In this document: positions 41,205 through 53,000 of the stretch, one piece after another
How positions within the stretch are numbered: position 1 is the first letter of the stretch
How the letters are laid out: each line of letters opens with the position of its first letter
Origin: Yponomeuta sedellus
Lineage: Eukaryota; Arthropoda; Insecta; Lepidoptera; Yponomeutidae
Length of the DNA: 64,000 nucleotides
Assembly: GCA_934045075.1 (NCBI GenBank)
Contig: OW203751.1
Location: forward strand, 3,793,822 to 3,857,821
Direction: 5' to 3'
Made by a program: the position numbers and the translations under genes
Notes under the pieces: generated by a model
Databases searched by the model: none
Told to the model about the DNA's origin: nothing
What the model saw: only the letters and a program-made list of their open reading frames with translations

Positions 41205-41870
41205 TTTTTAATGCACTAACCCGTGCTAAGGACAATTTAAAAATTTTAGCCTCTAAATAGGTTTTTAAGACGAGTCTCTGTTCTTGTATGTTTGTAAGGG
41301 TGCAAACCTTTTAACACCATTTTTTATATTTCTTTTTCTATCTATCATTTTCAAATATTTAAAATTATGTCACACATTTTCGTGATTTCCCTCATTTTCA
41401 TAATAACCACCTTCTTGACTAGATCTGTCTATCATACGTGCTTATCAGTTTTTATCAAGTCTTACAATGTTAAAGTCGTTTCGGTTTTATTTTATAATTT
41501 ATCAAAGTTCTACAACACTTCATGTCCACCCCTATAAGTGCCATCTACGATTTCATATCTATGGCTTTGTGAATTTGTGTTAAAAACGGCTCATTTCTGT
41601 CTCATATTTTTGACAAAACATTATTACTTTATTTTGTCATATCGAACCACATTTTGACATGATTATCTTCGAATACTCAAGGCTTCGATATCAATCCTTT
41701 GTTTATCCCCACTGCTGGGGCACAGGTCTCTTCTTGCATCGCAGGAAGGTTAGGCCATACTCCACCACGGGGCCCAAGTCCGGGTTGGTGAAGGATTGTA
41801 AGACAGTTGGCGGGTCTTACTGTCGGAAGTTATCAAGCCGCCTATAAGGCCTCTGACATAGCTTACTTGA
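41205..41870. mobile_element. tRNA foldback outer-end remnant and reverse SINE B fragment
   Basis: 41210-41268 contains both outer ends of the foldback family (CACTAACCCGTGCTAAGGAC and GCCTCTAAATAGG) without the tRNA-like parts. 41690-41868 is a reverse SINE family B 3' portion. The stretch between is A/T-rich, and 41870-42690 shows no feature I can support. Confidence 0.6.
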
Positions 41871-42689
41871 CTTCATTCAACTCTTCGTGTCATCTTTGTC
41901 TTTGGAATTGAAAACATGTCGTTTGTCCATAGTGTAAAGTTGATAAATTAGAGTCAGGACCTATTGTCAGAACACAGGTTTCGTATATTCCCTAGACTAA
42001 TACGAAAATGTATTTATTTCGTCACTGTAAACAGAATATTTAGTCGAATAATATACTCCTCAACTTTCACCGGGCACTTCTAAAACCTGTATGCAGTCGA
42101 TAAGCATTGTTTTACTTTTTAGTCAATATGTATGTAGTTTTAATGCTTTATATAAACCGTATTATAACTATTTTGTTTTTAATCTTAAGATATTTTGTAT
42201 ATGAATTCTTAGCTGTATTTAGATTGTAATGGTATGTCTGACTTGTAAAACACTTATAGAAAAGAGATTGTCGAAAAAAAAGAAGATCCTTTGCCTACCG
42301 CTTTGAAAAGAGAAACGAAAAAATAAAGATGGCGGCGGAAAATATTTTTCTTAACACAGTCAGTGCATTATTTTTTAAAAAGGCGGTTGCTCCTTCAACC
42401 ATTGATTTATTGTAACGCAAGAAAAAAGAAGCTTGTGATGAAGATGAGTTATGTTTTTGTAAAAAAAAAAAAAAGAATTGGTTGTTTGTAAAAAAAAATA
42501 TTGCAACCGCCACAATAAAATGGTTCCCTGTTTCTTTAAGGACGGCGTCGGTATGCCACGGTCTAAGCTGCGTCACTGAAAATGAAAGTCTTACCGTTTT
42601 ATGTATAAAAGTGTCGATGCCATAAAAACGCTTCACGATTGGGCTGACGCCATATTGGAGCTTCAAACAGCATTTGACTAAATCAGACG

Positions 42690-42873
42690 ACCTCTCTAGC
42701 GTAGCGGTAGCGCGTCTGGCTACCATGAAAGATGGCCCGGGTTCGAATCCCGCTGGGGACAAGAGCCCAGGTCTTGGATGTTTACATGTTTGTGATGTCG
42801 TTGTTTCTGGTTTCCACGACACGGTATCCTAGTGTGAAGCCAGAAGCAATGTATTTGCTTGTATGTAAATGTA
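42690..42873 (+). mobile_element. tRNA-headed SINE (family E)
   Basis: The head CTCTCTAGCGTAGCGGTAGC with B box GGTTCGAATCCCGC is followed by CAGGTCTTGGATGTTTACAT and the end GCTTGTATGTAAATGT. Its 3' body is shared with 23503-23637. Confidence 0.75.
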
Positions 42874-43164
42874 AAAAAAGAATGTATGCTTGTAATTTAA
42901 GAAGTCTCCATATTAATCCTGATTTTGTTAGAGGTAACCTCTACAAAGCAAAGTGACTTGATTGTCTTGAAAAGTTTTTACTACAGCATAGACTAGACCG
43001 TGAAACAAAAACCTTGCGTGTCTGAGTAACTATGCAGTGGTCTCTTATTATCCAATTTTTTTTCAAATTTTAAATCAACTGATGAAAAAATCAGGTTATA
43101 CAGAATATAAAAAATATCGAGGACTAGATCACAGACTGTAAAAGATTGAACTATGTTTTTTTTT

Positions 43165-43195
<31 letters not shown>

Positions 43196-43495
43196 TAAAG
43201 AGAGAAAAAGCTAGAGAGAGAAAAAGCTAGAGAGAGAAAGAGAGCTAGAGAGAGAAAGAGAGCTAGAGAGAGAAAGAGCTAGAGAGAGAAAGAGAGCTAG
43301 AGAGAGAAAGAGAGCTAGAGAGAGAAAGAGAGCTAGAGAGAGAAAGAGAGCTAGAGAGAGAAAGAGAGCTAGAGAGAGAAAGAGAGCTAGAGAGAGAAAG
43401 AGAGCTAGAGAGAGGAAAAGAGCTAGAGAGAGAAAGATAGCTAGAGAGAGAAAGAGAGAGAGAGAGAAAGAAAGAGAGAGAGAGAGAAAGAAAGT
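43165..43495 (+). repeat. GA-rich minisatellite, unit of about 18 bp
   Basis: Units of the type GCTAGAGAGAGAAAGAGA are repeated about 15 times between (GA)n runs. The long minus-strand Leu/Ser/Phe ORF across it is a product of the period, not a gene. Confidence 0.92.
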
Positions 43496-43920
43496 GATAA
43501 AGTAAGATTTACGTAATATGAGCACAACAGAAACAAACGAAACAAAATAAAAACAGATATACGTTTAGCCTGTGGTGTGTCTAAATTGCCATAAAAGGCA
43601 GCTGACTCAGCGTTGTTCTGAGGGAGTGAGCCCTCAGCGATGTTCAGCCAGTGCCCGAGGGTTGAATAAAACTGTTACATTTTTAATCACCCGGAGTGAT
43701 TAGACAGACGTCGAACTGCCAAATAACTCCGTAGGATCAGAAATGGGATTTTATACATTTAGTGACGCCGCTGCGACCGATATTTCATGCTAGTTTTTTT
43801 CCTCGCTTTAGTCTCTAGTTGGTGCAATTAGTACCGACTATTGGGCTTATCTCAATTCGCCAACGATATTGGCAAGAGTGGTCTATGGTTTGTTTAGTGC
43901 TGTGATACCGAAGCACCAGG

Positions 43921-44285
43921 GCGGCGAGTCTCAAATGCTCAGTTCAATAGTCATATTAGTCCGGTGATAGTTGTTTCATTCACACTATCGGTAGTCTAGT
44001 AACCAATCGCATTGCAATGCAATCGAACCTCTTGATGAATCTCAATGAACCTCTCGAACGGAAGTAATACAGTACTCTCTGTATTACTTCCAGGCAGCGA
44101 ACAACTGGCTGAAGTAATTTGCATCACTTGCAAAGTTATTTCAATTTTACACGGTGGCTAAACAAGGGGATGAGTCTCTAAAATGCATAGTTGTTCAATA
44201 CAGTCATAGTAGTCCGGTAATGGTCGTTTCATTCACACTATCGGTAGTCTAGTAACCATTGGTGTTGCAATGGTGTAATCCGTGC
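43921..44285 (+). repeat. Direct repeat of about 120 bp with palindromic spacer
   Basis: GAGTCTCAAATGCTCAGTTC to ACTATCGGTAGTCTAGTAAC (about 43928-44013) recurs at about 44173-44253. The spacer has the palindrome GGAAGTAATACAG/CTGTATTACTTCC at 44060-44091 and motif GGCAGCGAACAACTGGCTGA, related to the centre of the tRNA foldback family. Confidence 0.65.
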
Positions 44286-44523
44286 TACTTAACCCGTGCT
44301 ACTTAACTCGGCGCCTCTCGCGATGCGAATGCGAGAGATGCCTCTTTAATTTGCGCGGGTTATGCCCCTGGAGTGACATTGTACTGCTATTGGACTACCA
44401 AATTGAGGCAAATATCAACCATTGTCGTGCTTATATAATTCTATTGAAAAACTTTGTAAGTATTAGACTCGAGGGCCAGGAGTGGGATTACGTAATTCCT
44501 CCACTGTATGGAGTTGCCTCGTT

Positions 44524-44861
44524 GAAGCGCTCGTAGCCTAGTCGAACTGAGTGAATCACTTGAGTTAAGCAACAACAGGCGCGGTCTGGTGCAGGATGGG
44601 TGACTGTCCTGTGACTACCGCTAGTGTCGTTTTTCCGAGCGCTTCCGTGCTTCCCAAGGCAAGTTAAGCCGTTAGTGCCGGCTGTCATGTAATGATAGTC
44701 GTTAAGCCATGCCAGAGGCCTTATGGGCGGCTTGATAACTTCTGACAGTAAGGCCCGCCACTGTCTTACAATCTTCCACCAACCCGGACTTGGCCCCCGT
44801 GGTGGAGTATGGCCTAACCTGCCTGCGATGCAGGAAGAGACCCGTGCCCCAGCAGTGGGGT
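44524..44861 (+). mobile_element. SINE family B, 3'-truncated
   Basis: From GAAGCGCTCGTAGCCTAG to CCCCAGCAGTGGGG, where family sequence stops and unrelated DNA (TTGTTATCGATTTAGCC) begins. Confidence 0.8.
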
Positions 44862-45186
44862 TGTTATCGATTTAGCCTACTCGGCACTGTCAAATACATA
44901 TTTTCACACTTTGGAAAACCAGAAATCCGTCGTAAAATAGAACTAATTCCTCAAACTATTTTCCACTAAGATCACTAAGCCGTAGTAAAGGTACAATTCA
45001 ATCTAACTGCCTAACTATATAGCCAAAGACCACAATTACCAATTTGGTTAGTAAATAGAGCCTTGTGTCGAGGAAATCAACTCGTGTGAGATTATGTAGC
45101 ATGCTACATACAATCATGTTTCTAACACCCCACGCTTCGGCGTACGGGCGTGTCAAGGTGCCAAAGTTATTTCGATTTTACAGTGG

Positions 45187-45721
45187 CAGAGTGCTTAGTG
45201 CGAATTTGACAGATCCAATCGAATAACTTTACTGCCGCGTTAATCGAGCATTGAGTAGTGAGTATGAGTAAGTTAACCGTTCGAACTGGCAAAACGCTGT
45301 CACAGTACAACTCGCACTCGCGTTTATTCGTGTTTTGGCTTGTAAACGTGTTCACTTCTCAACGTAAACCATTACAACTCGCACTCAGCAATCGAGTAGT
45401 TAAAAAACTCGCACTAAGCACTCAGAGGGCTGAGTGCGAGTTTTTTAACTACTTGATCGCGCATATTTCTATGGCATCGAGGAAGCGCCACCTAGCGACA
45501 AGTATGGAAATTAAAATTGCTGAGTGCGAGTTGTAATGGTTTACATTGAGAAGTGAACACGTTTACCAGCCAAAACACGAATAAACGCGAGTGCGAGTTG
45601 TACTGTGACAGCGTTTTGCCAGTTCGAACGGTTAACTTACTCATACTCACTATTCAATGCTCGATTAACGCGGTAGTAAAGTTATTCGATTGGATCTGTC
45701 AAACTCGCACTAAGCACTCTG
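45187..45721. mobile_element. Large-TIR MITE, 535 bp, source of part of the tandem array
   Basis: Termini CAGAGTGCTTAGTGCGA and TCGCACTAAGCACTCTG head inverted repeats of about 190 bp (GACAGATCCAATCGAATAAC, CGTTCGAACTGGCAAAACGC and their complements). The centre has further CTCGCACTCAGC-type inversions. Its right half is the first part of every tandem unit that follows. Confidence 0.8.
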
Positions 45722-45942
45722 AATAAGACAAGAGGTAAGTTGCTTACAGAATCATGTTTCTAACACCCTGTCGCTTCGGCATACGGGCGTGTCAAGGTGC
45801 AAGGGTGTTTAAAGACACAGTGGCTGAACAGGACAACAGGTAAGTGAGTATCCTCAGGCGCTACGGGGTGCTAATCCGCCACGGATGGGAAAAAATCTTA
45901 TGTTCCCTTATAACGCGTCTTTAGAAAAAGTTAACATCGTAA

Positions 45943-46119
45943 TCTATAATGTAAAAATGAATCGCTGAATGAGTTGGTAAACGCAAATCTCGAGAGCAGC
46001 TGAACCGATTTCGCTAATTCTATTTTTAGAATATTCCTTGAAGTACGAGGATGGTTCTTACGGAGAGAAAAAAAAAAGAATCGACTATTAGGCGGTACGA
46101 AGTTCGCTGGGACCGCTAG
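45943..46119 (+). mobile_element. Helitron-like element inside the tandem unit, 177 bp
   Basis: It starts TCTATAATGTAAAAATGAAT after an A and ends hairpin GGCGGTACGAAGTTCGCTG, then GACCGCTAG followed by T. Right after it an inverted copy of the last bases (AACTAGCGGTCCCAGCGAA) gives a perfect tail-to-tail hairpin at 46105-46165. The same structure recurs in each of the eight units. Confidence 0.8.
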
Positions 46120-46243
46120 TTTTTTTTATAAAATTTTTAAAAAACTAGCGGTCCCAGCGAATTTAATTTAGTAGCAAGCTCTTTTTAGAACCTACTGACA
46201 ATAACCGGGTTATTCCACTAATCCCCATTGATACCTAGTACCT

Positions 46244-46420
46244 AAAAAAAACCTATTTAGAGGCTACAAATTCCACCCATGCCGGGATTTGAACCCGCGA
46301 CCTCTGGCTATCCGTGCCAGCTCACTTCCAATTGAGCTAATGGGCGACTCACCGGCATCAGTGAAATTTCTAAATAGGTTTTTAAAATTGTCCTTAGCAC
46401 GGGTTAGTGCATTAAAAAAA
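46244..46420. mobile_element. tRNA foldback element inside the tandem unit
   Basis: The left arm is complete (CCTATTTAGAGGCTACAAAT, then minus-strand tRNA-like, then GGCGACTCACCGGCATCAGT). The right arm is reduced to TAAATAGGTTTTTAAAATTG and CCTTAGCACGGGTTAGTGCA. It is present in every unit. The small minus-strand ORF here belongs to the repeat. Confidence 0.75.
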
Positions 46421-46436
46421 ACATAATTACGTTGTA

Positions 46437-46645
46437 TCAAGAGTCGCAATTTTTTTTATAACCCCGTATATTTATTCGAGTCCCACTCTCCCCGTCACTT
46501 GGAAGTGCATGGGCAGTAACGTCACGTTCATTTTGGTCATCAGAGCTCTCCTGAGCTGATGTTTCAGGCTGATCTTGAATGCCAAGCCTCTTCCTTTCCC
46601 CTTTTGGCCTTGTATCATCTTTACACTGTTCCTGTTCTTTTTGAC
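46437..46645 (-). pseudogene. Possible captured host exon inside the tandem unit
   Basis: On the minus strand a good acceptor (ATCCTTTACAG, 46646-46656) opens a frame of about 69 codons. It reads QKEQEQCKDDTRPKGERKRL, then QPETSAQESSDDQNERDVTA and LPSDGESGTR, and reaches a stop at 46437. The charged, varied composition looks coding, unlike the surrounding repeats, but I do not recognise a family. The same segment occurs in all eight units. It could be gene sequence captured before the tandem amplification, or chance. Confidence 0.35.
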
Positions 46646-46680
46646 CTGTAAAGGATAACCTGAACTATAGATAGAAGATG

Positions 46681-47055
46681 GAAGCGCTCGTGGCCTAGGC
46701 AAACCGAGTGATTGGAATCAGTGGGTGTTTTCTCGTGGTCCCATTATTTTGTCCCATGCGCGGTCAGGTGCGGGATAGTTGACCGTCCCGTTACTACCGC
46801 TAGTGGCATTTTTCCGAGAGCTTCCGTGCTTTGCAAGGCACGTTAAGCTGTTGGTGCCGGCTGTCATGTATTGGCAGTAGCTAAGCCATGTCAAAGGCCA
46901 TACGGGCGGCTTGATATCTTCTGACAGTAAGGCCCGCCACTGTCTTACAATCCTCCACCAACCCGGCTTAGGCCACCGTGGTGGAGTATGGCCTAACCTG
47001 CGATGCAGGAAGAGTCTCGTGTCCCAGCAGTGGGGATATAAAAGGGTTGATAACA
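46681..47055 (+). mobile_element. SINE family B inside the tandem unit
   Basis: From GGAAGCGCTCGTGGCCTAGG to GATATAAAAGGGTTGATAAC. An insertion (GTGGGTGTTTTCTCGTGGTC) replaces part of the 5' region. Repeated in each unit; the last copy is cut at 58618. Confidence 0.85.
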
Positions 47056-50000
47056 CAATATCCTTTGTTCGCAGTTTGTTACACCACCTGTTACACTGAG
47101 TGCTTAGTGCGAGTTTTTTAACTACTCGATCGCGTTAACGTAAACTCATGTTTCTATGGCATCGAGGAATCGCCACCTAGCGACAAGTATGGAAATTAAA
47201 ATTGCTGAGTGCGAGTTGTAATGGTTTACATTGAGAAGTGAACACGTTTACCAGCCAAAACACGAATAAACGCGAGTGCGAGTTGTACTGTGACAGCGTT
47301 TTGCCAGTTCGAACGGTTAACTTACTCATACTCACTATTCAATGCTCGATTAACGCGGTAGTAAAGTTATTCGATTGGATCTGTCAAACTCGCACTAAGC
47401 ACTCTGAATAAGACAAGAGGTAAGTTGCTTACAGAATCATGTTTCTAACACCCTGTCGCTTCGGCATACGGGCGTGTCAAGGTGCAAGGGTGTTTAAAGA
47501 CACAGTGGCTGAACAGGACAACAGGTAAGTGAGTATCCTCAGGCGCTACGGGGTGCTAATCCGCCACGGATGGGAAAAAATCTTATGTTCCCTTATAACG
47601 CGTCTTTAGAAAAAGTTAACATCGTAATCTATAATGTAAAAATGAATCGCTGAATGAGTTGGTAAACGCAAATCTCGAGAGCAGCTGAACCGATTTCGCT
47701 AATTCTATTTTTAGAATATTCCTTGAAGTACGAGGATGGTTCTTACGGAGAGAAAAAAAAAAGAATCGACTATTAGGCGGTACGAAGTTCGCTGGGACCG
47801 CTAGTTTTTTTTATAAAATTTTTAAAAAACTAGCGGTCCCAGCGAATTTAATTTAGTAGCAAGCTCTTTTTAGAACCTACTGACAATAACCGGGTTATTC
47901 CACTAATCCCCATTGATACCTAGTACCTAAAAAAAACCTATTTAGAGGCTACAAATTCCACCCATGCCGGGATTTGAACCCGCGACCTCTGGCTATCCGT
48001 GCCAGCTCACTTCCAATTGAGCTAATGGGCGACTCACCGGCATCAGTGAAATTTCTAAATAGGTTTTTAAAATTGTCCTTAGCACGGGTTAGTGCATTAA
48101 AAAAAACATAATTACGTTGTATCAAGAGTCGCAATTTTTTTTATAACCCCGTATATTTATTCGAGTCCCACTCTCCCCGTCACTTGGAAGTGCATGGGCA
48201 GTAACGTCACGTTCATTTTGGTCATCAGAGCTCTCCTGAGCTGATGTTTCAGGCTGATCTTGAATGCCAAGCCTCTTCCTTTCCCCTTTTGGCCTTGTAT
48301 CATCTTTACACTGTTCCTGTTCTTTTTGACCTGTAAAGGATAACCTGAACTATAGATAGAAGATGGAAGCGCTCGTGGCCTAGGCAAACCGAGTGATTGG
48401 AATCAGTGGGTGTTTTCTCGTGGTCCCATTATTTTGTCCCATGCGCGGTCAGGTGCGGGATAGTTGACCGTCCCGTTACTACCGCTAGTGGCATTTTTCC
48501 GAGAGCTTCCGTGCTTTGCAAGGCACGTTAAGCTGTTGGTGCCGGCTGTCATGTATTGGCAGTAGCTAAGCCATGTCAAAGGCCATACGGGCGGCTTGAT
48601 ATCTTCTGACAGTAAGGCCCGCCACTGTCTTACAATCCTCCACCAACCCGGCTTAGGCCACCGTGGTGGAGTATGGCCTAACCTGCGATGCAGGAAGAGT
48701 CTCGTGTCCCAGCAGTGGGGATATAAAAGGGTTGATAACACAATATCCTTTGTTCGCAGTTTGTTACACCACCTGTTACACTGAGTGCTTAGTGCGAGTT
48801 TTTTAACTACTCGATCGCGTTAACGTAAACTCATGTTTCTATGGCATCGAGGAATCGCCACCTAGCGACAAGTATGGAAATTAAAATTGCTGAGTGCGAG
48901 TTGTAATGGTTTACATTGAGAAGTGAACACGTTTACCAGCCAAAACACGAATAAACGCGAGTGCGAGTTGTACTGTGACAGCGTTTTGCCAGTTCGAACG
49001 GTTAACTTACTCATACTCACTATTCAATGCTCGATTAACGCGGTAGTAAAGTTATTCGATTGGATCTGTCAAACTCGCACTAAGCACTCTGAATAAGACA
49101 AGAGGTAAGTTGCTTACAGAATCATGTTTCTAACACCCTGTCGCTTCGGCATACGGGCGTGTCAAGGTGCAAGGGTGTTTAAAGACACAGTGGCTGAACA
49201 GGACAACAGGTAAGTGAGTATCCTCAGGCGCTACGGGGTGCTAATCCGCCACGGATGGGAAAAAATCTTATGTTCCCTTATAACGCGTCTTTAGAAAAAG
49301 TTAACATCGTAATCTATAATGTAAAAATGAATCGCTGAATGAGTTGGTAAACGCAAATCTCGAGAGCAGCTGAACCGATTTCGCTAATTCTATTTTTAGA
49401 ATATTCCTTGAAGTACGAGGATGGTTCTTACGGAGAGAAAAAAAAAAGAATCGACTATTAGGCGGTACGAAGTTCGCTGGGACCGCTAGTTTTTTTTTTT
49501 AAATTTATAAAAAACTAGCGGTCCCAGCGAATTTAATTTAGTAGCAAGCTCTTTTTAGAACCTACTGACAATAACCGGGTTATTCCACTAATCCCCATTG
49601 ATACCTAGTACCTAAAAAAACCTATTTAGAGGCTACAAATTCCACCCATGCCGGGATTTGAACCCGCGACCTCTGGCTATCCGTGCCAGCGCACTTCCAA
49701 TTGAGCTAATGGGCGACTCACCGGCATCAGTAAAATTTCTAAATAGGTTTTTAAAATTGTCCTTAGCACGGGTTAGTGCATTAAAAAAAACATAATTACG
49801 TTGTATCAAGAGTCGCAATTTTTTTTATAACCCCGTATATTTATTCGAGTCCCACTCTCCCCGTCACTTGGAAGTGCATGGGCAGTAACGTCACGTTCAT
49901 TTTGGTCATCAGAGCTCTCCTGAGCTGATGTTTCAGGCTGATCTTGAATGCCAAGCCTCTTCCTTTCCCCTTTTGGCCTTGTATCATCTTTACACTGTTC

Positions 50001-53000
50001 CTGTTCTTTTTGACCTGTAAAGGATAACCTGAACTATAGATAGAAGATGGAAGCGCTCGTGGCCTAGGCAAACCGAGTGATTGGAATCAGTGGGTGTTTT
50101 CTCGTGGTCCCATTATTTTGTCCCATGCGCGGTCAGGTGCGGGATAGTTGACCGTCCCGTTACTACCGCTAGTGGCATTTTTCCGAGAGCTTCCGTGCTT
50201 TGCAAGGCACGTTAAGCTGTTGGTGCCGGCTGTCATGTATTGGCAGTAGCTAAGCCATGTCAAAGGCCATACGGGCGGCTTGATATCTTCTGACAGTAAG
50301 GCCCGCCACTGTCTTACAATCCTCCACCAACCCGGCTTAGGCCACCGTGGTGGAGTATGGCCTAACCTGCGATGCAGGAAGAGTCTCGTGCCCCAGCAGT
50401 GGGGATATAAAAGGGTTGATAACACAATATCCTTTGTTCGCAGTTTGTTACACCACCTGTTACACTGAGTGCTTAGTGCGAGTTTTTTAACTACTCGATC
50501 GCGTTAACGTAAACTCATGTTTCTATGGCATCGAGGAAGCGCCACCTAGCGACAAGTATGGAAATTAAAATTGCTGAGTGCGAGTTGTAATGGTTTACAT
50601 TGAGAAGTGAACACGTTTACCAGCCAAAACACGAATAAACGCGAGTGCGAGTTGTACTGTGACAGCGTTTTGCCAGTTCGAACGGTTAACTTACTCATAC
50701 TCACTATTCAATGCTCGATTAACGCGGTAGTAAAGTTATTCGATTGGATCTGTCAAACTCGCACTAAGCACTCTGAATAAGACAAGAGGTAAGTTGCTTA
50801 CAGAATCATGTTTCTAACACCCTGTCGCTTCGGCATACGGGCGTGTCAAGGTGCAAGGGTGTTTAAAGACACAGTGGCTGAACAGGACAACAGGTAAGTG
50901 AGTATCCTCAGGCGCTACGGGGTGCTAATCCGCCACGGATGGGAAAAAATCTTATGTTCCCTTATAACGCGTCTTTAGAAAAAGTTAACATCGTAATCTA
51001 TAATGTAAAAATGAATCGCTGAATGAGTTGGTAAACGCAAATCTCGAGAGCAGCTGAACCGATTTCGCTAATTCTATTTTTAGAATATTCCTTGAAGTAC
51101 GAGGATGGTTCTTACGGAGAGAAAAAAAAAAGAATCGACTATTAGGCGGTACGAAGTTCGCTGGGACCGCTAGTTTTTTTTTTTAAATTTATAAAAAACT
51201 AGCGGTCCCAGCGAATTTAATTTAGTAGCAAGCTCTTTTTAGAACCTACTGACAATAACCGGGTTATTCCACTAATCCCCATTGATACCTAGTACCTAAA
51301 AAAACCTATTTAGAGGCTACAAATTCCACCCATGCCGGGATTTGAACCCGCGACCTCTGGCTATCCGTGCCAGCGCACTTCCAATTGAGCTAATGGGCGA
51401 CTCACCGGCATCAGTAAAATTTCTAAATAGGTTTTTAAAATTGTCCTTAGCACGGGTTAGTGCATTAAAAAAAACATAATTACGTTGTATCAAGAGTCGC
51501 AATTTTTTTTATAACCCCGTATATTTATTCGAGTCCCACTCTCCCCGTCACTTGGAAGTGCATGGGCAGTAACGTCACGTTCATTTTGGTCATCAGAGCT
51601 CTCCTGAGCTGATGTTTCAGGCTGATCTTGAATGCCAAGCCTCTTCCTTTCCCCTTTTGGCCTTGTATCATCTTTACACTGTTCCTGTTCTTTTTGACCT
51701 GTAAAGGATAACCTGAACTATAGATAGAAGATGGAAGCGCTCGTGGCCTAGGCAAACCGAGTGATTGGAATCAGTGGGTGTTTTCTCGTGGTCCCATTAT
51801 TTTGTCCCATGCGCGGTCAGGTGCGGGATAGTTGACCGTCCCGTTACTACCGCTAGTGGCATTTTTCCGAGAGCTTCCGTGCTTTGCAAGGCACGTTAAG
51901 CTGTTGGTGCCGGCTGTCATGTATTGGCAGTAGCTAAGCCATGTCAAAGGCCATACGGGCGGCTTGATATCTTCTGACAGTAAGGCCCGCCACTGTCTTA
52001 CAATCCTCCACCAACCCGGCTTAGGCCACCGTGGTGGAGTATGGCCTAACCTGCGATGCAGGAAGAGTCTCGTGCCCCAGCAGTGGGGATATAAAAGGGT
52101 TGATAACACAATATCCTTTGTTCGCAGTTTGTTACACCACCTGTTACACTGAGTGCTTAGTGCGAGTTTTTTAACTACTCGATCGCGTTAACGTAAACTC
52201 ATGTTTCTATGGCATCGAGGAAGCGCCACCTAGCGACAAGTATGGAAATTAAAATTGCTGAGTGCGAGTTGTAATGGTTTACATTGAGAAGTGAACACGT
52301 TTACCAGCCAAAACACGAATAAACGCGAGTGCGAGTTGTACTGTGACAGCGTTTTGCCAGTTCGAACGGTTAACTTACTCATACTCACTATTCAATGCTC
52401 GATTAACGCGGTAGTAAAGTTATTCGATTGGATCTGTCAAACTCGCACTAAGCACTCTGAATAAGACAAGAGGTAAGTTGCTTACAGAATCATGTTTCTA
52501 ACACCCTGTCGCTTCGGCATACGGGCGTGTCAAGGTGCAAGGGTGTTTAAAGACACAGTGGCTGAACAGGACAACAGGTAAGTGAGTATCCTCAGGCGCT
52601 ACGGGGTGCTAATCCGCCACGGATGGGAAAAAATCTTATGTTCCCTTATAACGCGTCTTTAGAAAAAGTTAACATCGTAATCTATAATGTAAAAATGAAT
52701 CGCTGAATGAGTTGGTAAACGCAAATCTCGAGAGCAGCTGAACCGATTTCGCTAATTCTATTTTTAGAATATTCCTTGAAGTACGAGGATGGTTCTTACG
52801 GAGAGAAAAAAAAAAGAATCGACTATTAGGCGGTACGAAGTTCGCTGGGACCGCTAGTTTTTTTTATAAAATTTTTAAAAAACTAGCGGTCCCAGCGAAT
52901 TTAATTTAGTAGCAAGCTCTTTTTAGAACCTACTGACAATAACCGGGTTATTCCACTAATCCCCATTGATACCTAGTACCTAAAAAAAACCTATTTAGAG

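Noticed and set aside
42295..42822. 175-codon minus-strand ORF
   Set aside because: Runs through a SINE and A-rich sequence, with poly-Phe/Asn segments; no domain and no splice support.
43211..43525. Long Leu/Ser/Phe-rich minus-strand ORF
   Set aside because: Product of the 18-bp GA-rich repeat; no gene.
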